Assembly: GCF_022763245.1 (NCBI RefSeq)
Contig: NZ_JALEGV010000040.1
Span: 186,001 to 250,000 of the forward strand
Length of the DNA stretch: 64,000 bases
Direction: 5' to 3'
Source: Oricola sp.
GTDB lineage: Bacteria; Pseudomonadota; Alphaproteobacteria; Rhizobiales; Rhizobiaceae
Under the pieces are notes generated by a model. The model was given only the letters and a program-made list of their open reading frames with translations. It was not told the DNA's origin and ran no database searches. The position numbers and the translations under genes are program-made. Positions 9,730 through 19,289 of this stretch are shown piece by piece (positions within the stretch are counted from its first letter, which is position 1; every line of letters begins with the position of its first letter).

Positions 9730-10461
9730 CTACGACGCCTTCTTGTCGGTCACCAGCGTTGCATGTCCGCCGCCATGGAGGATCTGCAGGAAACCGCCAC
9801 GCTCGTGGATCGAGAAGACGACAATGGGAATGTGGTTTTCACGGGTCAAGGCCACCGCCGCGACATCCATCACGGACAGTCCGCGGGCGAGCACCTCGTC
9901 GTGGGTGATGGAGGAGAATCGCTCGGCGTCGGGAACCTTCTTCGGATCGGCGGAATAGACCCCGTCGACCTGGGTTCCCTTGAAAAGCGCGTCGGCACCG
10001 ATCTCGGCTGCGCGCAGCGCTGCGGCAGAATCGGTGGTGAAATAGGGATTGCCCGTGCCGCCGGCGAAGATCACCACCCGGCCCTGCTCGATGTAGCTCA
10101 TCGCCTTGCGCTGCGAGAAACCTTCGCACAGCTGCGGCATGGCGATCGCCGACAGCACCACCGCATCGACGCCCTTCTTGACGAGAGACGTCCGCAGCGC
10201 CAGCGAATTGATGACGGTCGCCAGCATGCCCATGTGGTCGCCGGTCACCCGGTCCCCGCCCTTGGACGCCACGGCGACGCCGCGAAAGATGTTGCCGCCA
10301 CCGATGACGACGGCCACCTGCACGCCGATATCCACGGCTTCCTTGATGTCGCCCGCAATCCGGTCGGCCACCTCCACATCGATTCCGAAGCCCTGGTTGC
10401 CCATCAGGGCTTCACCGGACACCTTCAAAAGGACGCGTTTGTAGGCGGGAATAACAGTCAT
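9730..10461 (-). CDS. pyrH: UMP kinase PyrH
   Basis: PyrH phosphorylates UMP to UDP, feeding pyrimidine nucleotides and UDP-sugars; it is a hexameric enzyme of the amino acid kinase fold. The 243-residue sequence shows [14 protein letters not shown] at the N-terminus, [11 protein letters not shown], and [20 protein letters not shown] with the nucleotide-binding residues. Upstream of the ATG at 10461 I see no strong ribosome-binding site. A hairpin separates it from tsf, so it may have its own promoter in that 120-base gap. Confidence 0.96.
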   Translation of the reverse strand: MTVIPAYKRVLLKVSGEALMGNQGFGIDVEVADRIAGDIKEAVDIGVQVAVVIGGGNIFRGVAVASKGGDRVTGDHMGMLATVINSLALRTSLVKKGVDAVVLSAIAMPQLCEGFSQRKAMSYIEQGRVVIFAGGTGNPYFTTDSAAALRAAEIGADALFKGTQVDGVYSADPKKVPDAERFSSITHDEVLARGLSVMDVAAVALTRENHIPIVVFSIHERGGFLQILHGGGHATLVTDKKAS

Positions 10462-10510
10462 GAAAGAACATCAATACACATGGTTGAATCGCGCCCTTCC
10501 GATACATGAA

Positions 10511-10536
10511 GGGCGCCGCGTTGTCACGCGGCGCCC
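10511..10536 (-). terminator. hairpin downstream of tsf
   Basis: A perfect 11-bp stem (GGGCGCCGCGT paired with ACGCGGCGCCC) has a four-base loop. Read on the minus strand it lies 46 bases after the tsf stop and is followed by TTCATGTAT, a weak T-rich tract. It probably ends or attenuates rpsB-tsf transcription before pyrH. Confidence 0.6.
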
Positions 10537-10581
10537 GACCGGGATTTGATTGATTGCACCGATTACGGTGCGAGAGGCAAA

Positions 10582-11496
10582 TCAGCCCTTCGCGGCTGCC
10601 GCGACTTCAGCTGCGAAATCCGATTCTTCCTTCTCGACGCCCTCGCCGAGCGCGAAACGGACGAAGCCGGTGACCTTCGCAGAGGCGCCGATTTCCTTCT
10701 CGGCTTCGGCAAGCGCCTTCTCGACCGTCAGGTCCGGATTGATCACGAAAGCCTGCTTGAGGAGGCAGACCTCCTCGTAGAACTTGCGCAGACGGCCTTC
10801 GACCATCTTCTCGATGATGTTCTCCGGCTTGCCCGACGCACGCGCCTGGTCGGAGAAGATCGCGCGTTCGCGCTCGACCGCAGCCTGGTCCAGATCGTCG
10901 ACGTCCAGGGCGAGCGGGTTGGTCGCAGCCACATGCATGGCGATCTGACGACCGATCGCGCGCGCGGCGTCCTTGTCACCGGCCGTCTCGATGCCGACGA
11001 GAACGCCGAGCTTGCCGAGGCCTTCGGCGACGGCATTGTGGACGTACACGGCGACCGTGCCGTCGAGACGTGCCGAACGACGCAGGTTCATGTTCTCGCC
11101 GATGGTCGCCACGGCGTCCTTGACGGTGTCTTCGATCGACTTGGCGCTGCCCGGATAGGTGGCGGCGGCAACGGCCTCGACGGAACCGTCGGTCGCGAGC
11201 GCCGCACTGGCGACGTTGCGCACGAGATCCTGGAAGGCTTCGTTGCGAGCCACGAAGTCGGTCTCGGAGTTGACCTCGACCACGACGGCGCCGTTGTCGT
11301 CGGAAGCGACGCCGACCAGGCCCTCTGCCGCGGTGCGGCCAGCCTTCTTGTCGGCCTTGGCGATGCCCTTCTTGCGCAGCCAGTCGACCGCGGCTTCGAT
11401 GTCGCCGTCGGTTTCCGTCAGCGCCTTCTTGCAGTCCATCATGCCTGCGCCGGTCGTTTCACGGAGTTGTTTCACGAGGGATGCGGAGATACTCAT
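10582..11496 (-). CDS. tsf: translation elongation factor Ts
   Basis: EF-Ts exchanges GDP for GTP on EF-Tu. The 304-residue protein begins with the UBA-like domain carrying [16 protein letters not shown], then [13 protein letters not shown], the conserved EF-Tu contact signature, and two core subdomains. The length is normal for alphaproteobacteria. The ATG at 11496 is preceded by AGAGGCG. rpsB lies 134 bases upstream, the near-universal pairing, with a hairpin in the gap. Confidence 0.97.
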   Translation of the reverse strand: MSISASLVKQLRETTGAGMMDCKKALTETDGDIEAAVDWLRKKGIAKADKKAGRTAAEGLVGVASDDNGAVVVEVNSETDFVARNEAFQDLVRNVASAALATDGSVEAVAAATYPGSAKSIEDTVKDAVATIGENMNLRRSARLDGTVAVYVHNAVAEGLGKLGVLVGIETAGDKDAARAIGRQIAMHVAATNPLALDVDDLDQAAVERERAIFSDQARASGKPENIIEKMVEGRLRKFYEEVCLLKQAFVINPDLTVEKALAEAEKEIGASAKVTGFVRFALGEGVEKEESDFAAEVAAAAKG

Positions 11497-11597
11497 CGGT
11501 TCGCCTCTTCATGTCGAGCGGTATCGGGGCGTCGCCCGAAACTGTGACGCCAGCTGATCGCGACCAGCCATGCGCCGATTCATGTAACGGTTTGATG

Positions 11598-11621
11598 ACC
11601 GCGTCCGAGAACGGACGCGGT
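11598..11621 (-). other. rpsB-tsf intergenic stem-loop
   Basis: ACCGCGTCCG and CGGACGCGGT form a perfect 10-bp stem with an AGAA/TTCT loop, nine bases after the rpsB stop on the minus strand. No T-run follows (CATCAAACC), so it is unlikely to be a full terminator. It could stabilise the rpsB 3' end or attenuate expression of tsf relative to rpsB. Confidence 0.6.
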
Positions 11622-11630
11622 GCTGAATGA

Positions 11631-12431
11631 TCAGGCCTGGGCTTCTTCGGCCGCCGGTTCGGCGGCTTCGGCCGGTGCCTCGGCCAGCGCTTCTTCCAGC
11701 GGAGCCTCTTCGCTTGCACCGATGTCGATGCCGGCGGCGCCCTGCTGACGCGCGATGCCGTCGATGGCGGCGCGCGAGATCAGGTCGCAATAGAGCGAAA
11801 TGGCGCGCGCGGCGTCATCATTGCCCGGGATCGGGTAATCGACGACGTCGGGATCGCAGTTGGAATCGACGATCGCGACGACCGGGATGCCGAGACGCTT
11901 GGCTTCCTGAATGGCGATCGCTTCCTTGTTGGTGTCGATCACGAACATCAGGTCCGGAACGCCGCCCATGTCCTTGATGCCGCCGAGTGCACGATCGAGT
12001 TTGTCGCGCTCGCGTTCCAGGTTGAGGCGTTCCTTCTTGGTGAAGCCCTGAGCGTCGGACGCCAGGATTTCCTCGACCTTGCGCAGGCGCTGGATCGAAT
12101 TGGAGATCGTCTTCCAGTTGGTCATCATGCCGCCGAGCCAGCGGGCGTTGACGTAGTACTGCGCGCTGCGGGCAGCCGCGTCGGCGACGATTTCCGATGC
12201 CTGACGCTTGGTGCCGACGAACAGGACGCGGCCACCGCCGGCGACGGTGTCGGAAACGACCTTCAGCGCCTGGTGCAGCAGCGGCACCGTCTGGGAGAGA
12301 TCAAGAATGTGAACGTTGTTGCGGGCCCCGAAGATGTAACGGGACATTTTCGGGTTCCAGCGGTGAGTCTGGTGACCGAAGTGAACGCCAGCTTCCAAGA
12401 GCTGACGCATGCTGTAATCTGGCAGCGCCAT
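11631..12431 (-). CDS. rpsB: 30S ribosomal protein S2
   Basis: S2 binds the 30S platform near S1. The 266-residue protein starts [20 protein letters not shown], with the S2 signatures [24 protein letters not shown] and [17 protein letters not shown]-terminal Ala/Glu/Pro-rich tail (last 35 residues or so) is typical of alphaproteobacterial S2. The start is the ATG at 12431 because AAAGGAAA lies just upstream; the frame upstream of it is non-homologous. A candidate promoter lies about 115-140 bases upstream. Confidence 0.97.
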   Translation of the reverse strand: MALPDYSMRQLLEAGVHFGHQTHRWNPKMSRYIFGARNNVHILDLSQTVPLLHQALKVVSDTVAGGGRVLFVGTKRQASEIVADAAARSAQYYVNARWLGGMMTNWKTISNSIQRLRKVEEILASDAQGFTKKERLNLERERDKLDRALGGIKDMGGVPDLMFVIDTNKEAIAIQEAKRLGIPVVAIVDSNCDPDVVDYPIPGNDDAARAISLYCDLISRAAIDGIARQQGAAGIDIGASEEAPLEEALAEAPAEAAEPAAEEAQA

Positions 12432-12544
12432 CGTTTTTCCTTTCCGGTTGAACCTCCACGAAGCCAAAAAGCGGTTTCCCGCCACCGGTGGTCGAGCCGG
12501 ATTTCTCCCGGCACAAACCGAACTTCGTGTGTGGAATGCGGCGC

Positions 12545-12573
12545 GCGATACCGCATCGGCGCGCCAATTGCAA
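12545..12573 (-). promoter_or_regulatory. candidate sigma-70 promoter for rpsB-tsf
   Basis: On the minus strand TTGCAA (12573-12568) and TATCGC (12550-12545) are separated by 17 bases, in the 198-base gap upstream of rpsB. This leaves a leader of about 110 bases, suitable for S2 autoregulation. The match is fair only. Confidence 0.45.
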
Positions 12574-12603
12574 GTGGGGCGGCGATTATGGGGCCGCGAT
12601 GAA

Positions 12604-12622
12604 GCGCCCGCGCGACGGGCGC
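12604..12622 (-). terminator. hairpin after eipB
   Basis: GCGCCCG and CGGGCGC form a 7-bp stem with a five-base loop, eight bases beyond the eipB stop on the minus strand. Only a short TTC follows, so the terminator function is tentative. Confidence 0.4.
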
Positions 12623-12629
12623 CTGCGGA

Positions 12630-13448
12630 TCAGTCGCAGCTCTGACGGGGAAGCATCTCCAGGCTGACCAGAGTGCCCTGCAACGTGAAGTCGCCATAGT
12701 CCATGACGAGGTCACGGGTCACGCCGTTGTCGTAAAGCTTGAAGGCGATCTCGTAGTCCGGCAGCGACTCGCCCGCGCCTTCCGCCAGTTCCTCGTCGAA
12801 ATAGGAAATCGTGACGCTGCGATAGGGTTCGTCCTTCAATTCGGAGGCGGCTTCGGCGTCGCCGTCCTGAACCGTCTTCTCGCGGCCGACGATGACGGAT
12901 GTGTTCATCACCCGGTCCGCGTCCTCCGACCCGTCGAACAGCTTCGCCTCGTAGAAGGTTTCGCCCTGTTTCGCGCGCTCGATGAGATCGAGAATGTGCG
13001 CGCTTGGGAACATCGCCGGCCCCAGCACCACTTCCTCGTCCTGCGGCTTCTTCAGCGTGACGATCAGCGAACCGTCCTCGCGCTGGGCCGTGCCGGACAG
13101 TTCGCGGTCCAGCCGCTCGTCGACGAAGGATTTCGTCAGGAAGCGGAAGAAGTCGCCGGAGCCGTCTTCGTAGGTCGAGGTCTGCTGGTCGGTCAGCCGG
13201 TCGCCGCTGCTGGAGCGAATGCGCGTCACGAAGCGGAAATTCGTCGTGTAACCGTCACACTCGGACCCCTGGAACTCGTATACGATCCGACCGTCCATGC
13301 CGTTGATTCCGGAACGGTCGGACACGTCCTGCAGCGCAACGTCGTAGACGGCGCGATGGGGCGCGAGCGTTTGCGCATGGACGATTGCAGGAGTGGCGAG
13401 AAGAATGGTCGCGCAAACCGCCGACCGGGCATTTCTGAAGAGCATCAT
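12630..13448 (-). CDS. cell envelope integrity EipB-family periplasmic protein (DUF1849)
   Basis: EipB is a periplasmic beta-spiral protein needed for envelope integrity in Brucella. The 272-residue product has a signal peptide (MMLFRNARSAVCATILLATP, cleavage near AHA-QT), then LAPHRAVYDVAL and GMDGRIVYEF, typical DUF1849 features. Two cysteines remain after processing, one in GSECDG and one at the C-terminal QSCD. This fits the N-to-C-terminal disulfide reported for EipB. The start is the first of two ATGs (13448, 13445); the open frame continues upstream without homology. The gene is monocistronic, divergent from ridA, and precedes rpsB on the same strand. Confidence 0.85.
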   Translation of the reverse strand: MMLFRNARSAVCATILLATPAIVHAQTLAPHRAVYDVALQDVSDRSGINGMDGRIVYEFQGSECDGYTTNFRFVTRIRSSSGDRLTDQQTSTYEDGSGDFFRFLTKSFVDERLDRELSGTAQREDGSLIVTLKKPQDEEVVLGPAMFPSAHILDLIERAKQGETFYEAKLFDGSEDADRVMNTSVIVGREKTVQDGDAEAASELKDEPYRSVTISYFDEELAEGAGESLPDYEIAFKLYDNGVTRDLVMDYGDFTLQGTLVSLEMLPRQSCD

Positions 13449-13553
13449 GAGACCCTGTTTTTCGACGACTATAGGAATTCTCATGGCGGAAGCGAGGCAA
13501 AAGTTGCAAGACGAAGTCCGCAGCTTTCCAAGATAGATGAAGGAGACGGCACA

Positions 13554-14030
13554 ATGACCACCAGCATCGCCGAACGGCTCGACGCGCTCGGAATAACGCT
13601 CCCGCAGGCAGCGGCGCCGGCCGCGAACTACCTGCCGGCCGTCATCAGCGGGAACCATCTTTACACCTCCGGCCAGTTGCCGCTGCGCGAAGGCGCCCTT
13701 GTCTCGAAGGGCCTCGTCGGCCGCGATCTCGACGTGGCGGGCGGACAGGAAGCCGCCAAGTGGTGCGCGGTCAACATCCTGGCCCAGGCGAACGCCGCGC
13801 TCGGCGACCTGGCGCGCATCGAGGCGATCGTGAAGATCTCCGTCTTCGTCGCCTCCGCGCCCGGCTTCACCGAACAGCATCTCGTCGCCAACGGCGCGTC
13901 CGACTTTCTGGTCGAGGTTCTCGGAGACGTGGGCCGTCACGCCCGCTCGGCGGTCGGCATGGCCGCCCTGCCGCTCGACGCCCCTGTCGAGATCGAGGCC
14001 GTCCTCCGGTTCTCACCCGAACAGGCCTGA
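13554..14030 (+). CDS. RidA/YjgF-family enamine/imine deaminase
   Basis: RidA-family proteins hydrolyse reactive enamine/imine intermediates such as 2-aminoacrylate. The 158-residue product has the trimeric RidA fold signature: NYLPAVISGNHLYTSGQLPL, then AAKWCAVNILAQANAALGDL, and near the C-terminus RSAVGMAALPLDAPVEIEAV. The arginine in RSAVG is the expected substrate carboxylate binder. The extended form (about 155 residues) resembles the RidA subgroup common in Rhizobiales. The ATG at 13554 has AGGAG upstream. The next gene starts one base after the stop, so they are co-transcribed. Confidence 0.88.
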   Translation: MTTSIAERLDALGITLPQAAAPAANYLPAVISGNHLYTSGQLPLREGALVSKGLVGRDLDVAGGQEAAKWCAVNILAQANAALGDLARIEAIVKISVFVASAPGFTEQHLVANGASDFLVEVLGDVGRHARSAVGMAALPLDAPVEIEAVLRFSPEQA

Positions 14031-14031
14031 G

Positions 14032-14739
14032 ATGATCGATTTCCTGACCCGTCGGCCAATCGCCCATCGCGGCCTGCATGACGGGAACGTGGCCCGCTAC
14101 GAAAACTCGCTGTCGGCCTTCGAAGCGTCAGTCGATGGCGATTACGCGATCGAGCTCGACGTGCAGCTGTCGGCAGACGGCGTCGCGATGGTCTTTCACG
14201 ACGACACGCTGGACCGGCTGACCGCCGAGACCGGGCCGGTCGCCGACAGGAACGCCGAGGAACTGCGGCAAATCAGGCTCGGGCCGACTTCGGACGGCAT
14301 TCCGAGCCTGGCCGACACGCTGGCCTTCGTCGACGGACGCGTCCCCGTGGTCATCGAGGTCAAGGACAACGGCGCGCGCAACGCGACGCTGGCCAAGGCC
14401 GTGGCGGCGGACCTCGCCGGCTACGACGGTCCGGCCGCGGTGATGTCGTTCGAGCATGACATACTTGCCGCCTTTCGCGACACGGGATCGCGCGCACCGC
14501 TCGGCCTGACAGCCGAGGGAATCGGCCGGCCGGCGCTCGCCAGACACAAGGAGGCGCTCGCGCTCGACGTCTCCTTCGTCTCCTATCACGTAAAGGCCCT
14601 GCCCAACCCTTTCGTCACCCATGTGCGCGACGATCTGCGGCTTCCGGTCATCACCTGGACCGTGCGCACGCCCGAGGATGTGGAGACGACCCGACGTTAT
14701 GCCGACCAGATGACCTTCGAGGGCTTCGATCCCGGCTGA
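14032..14739 (+). CDS. glycerophosphodiester phosphodiesterase
   Basis: This enzyme hydrolyses glycerophosphodiesters to glycerol 3-phosphate and an alcohol. The 235-residue TIM-barrel protein shows the GDPD active site: AHRG (His12, Arg13), ENSLSAF (Glu24, Asn25), IELDVQ (Glu41, Asp43) and FHDDTLDRLT (His56). No signal peptide is seen, so it is cytoplasmic. It starts one base after ridA and is 40 bases ahead of the FemAB-like gene, suggesting one operon. Confidence 0.9.
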   Translation: MIDFLTRRPIAHRGLHDGNVARYENSLSAFEASVDGDYAIELDVQLSADGVAMVFHDDTLDRLTAETGPVADRNAEELRQIRLGPTSDGIPSLADTLAFVDGRVPVVIEVKDNGARNATLAKAVAADLAGYDGPAAVMSFEHDILAAFRDTGSRAPLGLTAEGIGRPALARHKEALALDVSFVSYHVKALPNPFVTHVRDDLRLPVITWTVRTPEDVETTRRYADQMTFEGFDPG

Positions 14740-14779
14740 GCGCTCTTGTTTGCAGTGCGGCATGCGATAGATTCGTGCC

Positions 14780-15997
14780 ATGACCCCGAGCGACCAAATC
14801 ACCGACACCTGCGACAGTGCCGCGGACGACAGCTTCGTCATCCGCGTGCATGACCGCTATGCGAATATCCGGGCGGACGACTGGCGGCGGCTGGGCGGCG
14901 CGTCGAAGGACGGCACGCTTGCGCCCCACAACCCGTTCGTCTCCCATGCGTTCCTGAGCGCGTTGGAGGACTCGGGCAGCGCGACGGCGGACACGGGCTG
15001 GCTCGGGCAGCATCTCGCGCTCGAGACCGCGTCGGGAGAGCTGGTCGCCGCCCTGCCCTGCTATCTGAAATCGCACAGCCAGGGCGAGTATGTCTTCGAC
15101 CACGGATGGGCCGACGCCTGGGAGCGCGCCGGCGGCCGCTACTATCCGAAGCTGCAATGCTCGGTTCCCTTCACGCCGGCCACCGGTCCGCGCCTGCTGG
15201 TCTCCGACGCCATCGATCCGGATGCCGGCCGCGCCGCCCTCGCCGGCGGCCTGAAGGCGCTCACGACCCGGCTCGGCGTCTCGTCGGCGCATGTCACCTT
15301 CGCCACCAACGCCGACATCGACGCCCTCACCGAAGCCGATTTCCTGCACCGCACCGACCAGCAGTTCCACTTCCAGAACGCCGGCTACGCGGATTTCGAC
15401 GCCTTCCTGGAGACGCTGTCGTCACGAAAACGCAAGAATATCCGCAAGGAACGCGCGACGGCCCTGAAAAACGGAATCGAGATTGAGTGGCTCACCGGCA
15501 GCGACCTGACCGAAACCGTCATGGACGCCTTCTACGCCTTCTACATCGACACCGGCAGCCGAAAATGGGGCCGTCCTTATCTGACCCGCGAATTCTATTC
15601 GCTCATCGCCGAGCGGATGGCCGACGACGTGCTGCTGGTCATGGCGAAGCGCGACCGGCGCTACATTGCCGGGGCGATCAACTTCATCGGCGGCGACCGC
15701 ATCTTCGGGCGGCACTGGGGCTGCGTCGAGGATCATCCATGCCTGCATTTCGAGGTCTGCTACTATCAGGCGATCGACTTCGCCATCCGGAACAGACTGG
15801 ACTTCGTTGAGGCCGGCGCGCAGGGCGAGCACAAGCTCGCTCGCGGCTACATGCCCGTGACCACGCATTCGGCGCATTACATCCCCCACCCGGGCTTCAG
15901 GAACGCGGTGGAGGACTACCTGGAAACCGAGCGGAGGGACGTCGCCCGTTTCTCGGAGATGCTCGCCGATCACGGCCCGTTCAAAAAAGACAACTGA
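14780..15997 (+). CDS. FemAB-like GNAT-fold N-acyltransferase (PF04339 family)
   Basis: The 405-residue protein belongs to the family described as peptidoglycan biosynthesis/recognition, with two GNAT-like lobes. Visible signatures are PHNPFVSHAFLSALEDSG, PCYLKSHSQGEYVFDHGWAD, YPKLQCSVPFTPATGPRLL, SSRKRKNIRKER and EAGAQGEHKLARGYMP. The family's substrate is not settled; transfer of an amino acid or acyl group is inferred from fold only. No signal peptide is seen. It follows the GDPD gene by 40 bases and precedes the HIT gene by 65. Confidence 0.85.
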   Translation: MTPSDQITDTCDSAADDSFVIRVHDRYANIRADDWRRLGGASKDGTLAPHNPFVSHAFLSALEDSGSATADTGWLGQHLALETASGELVAALPCYLKSHSQGEYVFDHGWADAWERAGGRYYPKLQCSVPFTPATGPRLLVSDAIDPDAGRAALAGGLKALTTRLGVSSAHVTFATNADIDALTEADFLHRTDQQFHFQNAGYADFDAFLETLSSRKRKNIRKERATALKNGIEIEWLTGSDLTETVMDAFYAFYIDTGSRKWGRPYLTREFYSLIAERMADDVLLVMAKRDRRYIAGAINFIGGDRIFGRHWGCVEDHPCLHFEVCYYQAIDFAIRNRLDFVEAGAQGEHKLARGYMPVTTHSAHYIPHPGFRNAVEDYLETERRDVARFSEMLADHGPFKKDN

Positions 15998-16062
15998 CCC
16001 CAGCCTGCCGGATTGAAGCCGGCCCGGGTCCGTTCTAGGAACGTCGCGCAACGGAGGCCGTC

Positions 16063-16485
16063 ATGAGCCCAGATTACGATCCGGACAACATCTTCGCGAA
16101 AATCCTGCGCGGAGAGATCCCCAGCCACAAGGTCTACGAGGACGACGACTGCCTCGTCATCATGGACGTGATGCCACAGGCCGACGGCCACACGCTGATC
16201 CTCCCGAAGGCGCCCTCGCGCAACCTGCTGGACGCCGATCCGGCCGTGCTGGCGACGATGATGCCGGTGATCCAGAAGATCGCCCGCGCCGCGAAAACGG
16301 CGTTCAACGCCGATGGTGTCGTGTTTCGCCAGTTCAACGAGGCGGCAAGCGGCCAGACCGTCTTCCACCTGCATTTCCACGTCATCCCCTGTGTCGCGGG
16401 CGTGCGATTCAAGGCCCATGCGGCGACGATGGAAGATGCCGACGTGTTGGCGGAAAACGCCCGCAAGCTCATCGCCGCACTCTAG
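16063..16485 (+). CDS. HIT family (HinT-like) nucleotide hydrolase
   Basis: HIT proteins cleave nucleoside phosphoramidates or acyl-AMP. The 140-residue product has the histidine triad FHLHFHVIP (His102, His104, His106), the N-terminal NIFAKILRGEIPSHKVYEDD, and DGHTLILPK, all typical of HinT. GGAGG lies nine bases before the ATG at 16063. It ends 43 bases from the convergent P450 stop. Confidence 0.93.
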   Translation: MSPDYDPDNIFAKILRGEIPSHKVYEDDDCLVIMDVMPQADGHTLILPKAPSRNLLDADPAVLATMMPVIQKIARAAKTAFNADGVVFRQFNEAASGQTVFHLHFHVIPCVAGVRFKAHAATMEDADVLAENARKLIAAL

Positions 16486-16527
16486 CACTGCCGGCTCCGA
16501 CGGACCGCGATTGGCCCGCCTGACGGG

Positions 16528-17991
16528 TCAGCGATTGTCGATGAGAGCGCTTATGTTGCCGCGCAGCGGCGGACGGCTGCCCGACGGCTTGCGCGCGCCG
16601 CGCGGTGAGATGGCCAGGGCAAGCGCGCCCTTCGGCTGCATGACTGCCGCATAGCGATAATCGAAGCGCGCATTCACGGGCATCTCGACATCGAAATTGG
16701 CGACGACGACCGCCAGTGCATGACGCAGCATGTTGGTGGCGAAGCGGAACCCCGGACAGCGGCGTGCGCCGCCGCTGAAAGCCGGGAACTGGTAGGTGTT
16801 CGGCGAGATGGCGCGCCAGCGTTCCGGCCTGAACGACCAGGGATCGTCATAAATTTCCGGATCGCGCTGCGTCAGCAGCACGCTGAGGAACACCGTCGCT
16901 CCCTCCTCGATGTCCAGCCCCTCGATTTCGGTGCCCTTCAGGACACGAAAACCGAGAAACGGCGCCGGAGGGCAGACGCGCAGGGTTTCGTCGATGAATT
17001 CGGCCAACGGGCCCGCGTCCTCGACAGGCTCCTTGGATGCTCCCTCGGAGAAGAGCCGATCCGCCTCGTCGCGCAACGCTTCGAGATGTTCGGGGAACAA
17101 CGCAACGAACATCAGTGCCCATGCGAGCGTCGCAGAGGCTGTCTCGTAGGAGGCCAGCAACAGGCCCGCGATCTGGGCGGCCTTGTCGACCTCGGAAGTC
17201 GGCATTCCGTCCGGGTCATCCGCCGCCGCGACGCACGCGCGCAGATTGTGAATGTCCGTCTCCGCCCATGGCGTGTCCAGCCAGTCGAAAAGGCCCGCGC
17301 GCACTCCCCGCGCCTTCGCGAGCAAGCCACTGTAGCGGAAGCCCGGAAGATCGAACCGGAAGAACTGCGAACTGCGGCTCCACTGGTCCTTGTGAAAGGC
17401 GTCCATCCGGCTTCCGAGCGCCAGCGCGTGATCGCATCTCGGTTCGCCGAAGAGCCCGGCGAAGGCGAGCCGCTGGATCAGCCGGCGCGCGAGGATGGAG
17501 CAGTCCACCTGCGGCCCCGTCGGCCAGGCCCTGATCTCCTCGCCCGCAATCCCGGAGAGCGCCGCATAGCCCGCATTGATGCGTGTCCGGTTGAAGGCAG
17601 GCGCAGCGACCTTGGAGAAGTGCGCGTGTTCCGCCCCCGATTGCACCAGGAAATTCTTGCGCAGCTGCTGCAGCGCCGTGCCTTCGCGCCCGCCGACGGG
17701 CCACAATCCGCTCGGCCTGAAACCACTGGCATCCGTCAGGACCGCCTTGTTCCAGTCCGCACCGATCAGGAGATAGGTGGGCGCCGCCGAGGCCGGGCGA
17801 AAGGGATGCTCGATCCTGACGCATTCGCCATGCACGCGGGCCAGGCGCCGCATACAGGAGATCGGATCACTGTAGAATTCCGCATAGGCTCTCGCGGCCC
17901 TCACGCCGGCGAGTGTGCGCGCCGAAACACGCGCTGCGACCGTCCGGCTGGACTGGTCAGCGGTGATCGCGGACTCCTCGTGATCGATCAC
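16528..17991 (-). CDS. cytochrome P450
   Basis: This is a heme-thiolate monooxygenase of unknown substrate. In the 487-residue protein the I-helix reads LLLASYETASATLAWAL with the catalytic Thr, the K-helix has ETLR (ExxR), FRPERW follows, and the heme loop is FSGGARRCPGFR with the Cys ligand. It is longer than most soluble bacterial P450s (about 400-420), and the PERW and heme-loop style resembles eukaryote-like class II sequences. No ferredoxin or reductase gene is adjacent, so it must borrow redox partners. The start is a GTG at 17991. A plausible promoter (TTGATC, 17 bases, GGTAAT) lies upstream on the minus strand. Confidence 0.9.
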   Translation of the reverse strand: MIDHEESAITADQSSRTVAARVSARTLAGVRAARAYAEFYSDPISCMRRLARVHGECVRIEHPFRPASAAPTYLLIGADWNKAVLTDASGFRPSGLWPVGGREGTALQQLRKNFLVQSGAEHAHFSKVAAPAFNRTRINAGYAALSGIAGEEIRAWPTGPQVDCSILARRLIQRLAFAGLFGEPRCDHALALGSRMDAFHKDQWSRSSQFFRFDLPGFRYSGLLAKARGVRAGLFDWLDTPWAETDIHNLRACVAAADDPDGMPTSEVDKAAQIAGLLLASYETASATLAWALMFVALFPEHLEALRDEADRLFSEGASKEPVEDAGPLAEFIDETLRVCPPAPFLGFRVLKGTEIEGLDIEEGATVFLSVLLTQRDPEIYDDPWSFRPERWRAISPNTYQFPAFSGGARRCPGFRFATNMLRHALAVVVANFDVEMPVNARFDYRYAAVMQPKGALALAISPRGARKPSGSRPPLRGNISALIDNR

Positions 17992-18186
17992 GACCGGCGC
18001 CCCCCATTTGACCCTCTGGGATTACCCTAAGTCAAAACAGGCAGATCAAGAAACAGAATCTCGGTGCTTCAGGCTCTTGTGAACACAGTGGGCCAGAGAA
18101 TACTTGCTCCGGCGCGATGAACTTCCGACGGCCGGGTCCGTTTCCAATGACGTCTTCGCCTGAGCGAAGCAAAGACCGCTTTCCCG

Positions 18187-18537
18187 CTAGAAACCCAGCA
18201 CCATGCCCGCCGCCAACGCGGCAAGGGACACGCCCACGCCGACGACGACGCGCTGGCCGGCCAGCTTGAAGGCGGCGAAGCCCAGCACCGCGGCGACGAT
18301 CCGCAAAACCACCCCGGTCTCGGCCAGAGCACCCGTCGGAAACAGGATCAGCCGCGAGATGACGGCGGCCACCAGCGCCGTTGCGACCGCGCGGACGAAT
18401 TCGAACGCCTGCGAGCCTTCGTTCAGCCGCCGCCCTACAAGCACGCCGGCATAGCGCCAGAAATCCGTGGCAAACCATCCCGCGATCAGGATGAAGAGAT
18501 AGGGCCACCACCAGGCGTCGATCCCCGAGAAGGTCAT
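18187..18537 (-). CDS. azlD: AzlD-type small subunit of a branched-chain amino acid exporter
   Basis: AzlD proteins are about 100-residue membrane partners of AzlC. This 116-residue product has four hydrophobic segments (WWWPYLFILIAGW, the VRAVATALVAAVI stretch, VLRIVAAVLGFAAF, and a C-terminal VGVGVSLAALAAG). It overlaps the azlC stop by four bases, which decides the ATG at 18537. Substrate assignment rests on family knowledge only. Confidence 0.82.
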   Translation of the reverse strand: MTFSGIDAWWWPYLFILIAGWFATDFWRYAGVLVGRRLNEGSQAFEFVRAVATALVAAVISRLILFPTGALAETGVVLRIVAAVLGFAAFKLAGQRVVVGVGVSLAALAAGMVLGF

Positions 18538-19289
18538 TGGCCGTCTCCCTTCGGGCGGAACATCGGGCTTCGCGCCAGAACGAAGGCGATGGTGCCGCCG
18601 CACAGGCCGGCGAGCAACAGGTCGAGCTCCGGCGTCAGAACATGAAACAGCGGCCCGAGCGCAAGCCCCGCCACCATGGCCAGCTTGACGACATGGGCGC
18701 GCGCCGTCGCCCAGAGCGACGTCAGGAAATAGACCGGCGTGAGGAAGAACAGCGCGCCCAGAACCATCGCCGGGATACGCGCCGCGAAGAGATAGACCAG
18801 CAGCACCACTCCGACATTGAGGAGCGACAGCGTCATGGCGAACCCGATGAAGAAGACGGTGCGGAACTGGCGCGGAACCCGATGGACGCGCTCCGTCGCC
18901 ATCACCCAGGCCGTCACGGCGATGAAATGCGACAGGAAGACGAGCGTGCGCGTCCGCGTCTTGCCGGTCTTGAGCTCGGGCACCAAAGTCGTGACCATCG
19001 GCATCAGGCGAACCGAGGAGAGCGCGACGGCGATCATCGTCGCCGGAAGCGTGGCGCCCGCGGTGATGCCCGCAATGAGAACGATCTGCGCCGGCAAAGC
19101 CCAGACCATAACGGTCATGAAGACCGCGTGGGCCATCTCGATGCCGCTCTCGCGGGCAAATCCCGCAAACCCCACAAAGGCCGCCATCAGGATGAAGGTC
19201 GGCAGGGAGAAGTTGGTGCGCATGCCCCGCAGGAACCAGAGCATGCTGGTTCCCTCACTCGGCACGGTTTCGCTGACAGATTTCTGCAT
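18534..19289 (-). CDS. azlC: AzlC-family inner-membrane permease
   Basis: AzlC forms the large subunit of exporters for branched-chain amino acids and analogues. The 251-residue polytopic protein shows the family features GFARESGIEMAHAVFMTVMV, WALPAQIVL and SSVRLMPMVTTLVPEL. It is co-transcribed with azlD (four-base overlap). The gene lies about 100 bases downstream of clpA on the same strand; that gap shows no clear terminator. Confidence 0.88.
   Translation of the reverse strand: MQKSVSETVPSEGTSMLWFLRGMRTNFSLPTFILMAAFVGFAGFARESGIEMAHAVFMTVMVWALPAQIVLIAGITAGATLPATMIAVALSSVRLMPMVTTLVPELKTGKTRTRTLVFLSHFIAVTAWVMATERVHRVPRQFRTVFFIGFAMTLSLLNVGVVLLVYLFAARIPAMVLGALFFLTPVYFLTSLWATARAHVVKLAMVAGLALGPLFHVLTPELDLLLAGLCGGTIAFVLARSPMFRPKGDGQ

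Noticed and set aside
18143-18175. CTTCGC/GCGAAG hairpin downstream of azlD
   Set aside because: The stem is only six bases and lacks a T-run on the minus strand.
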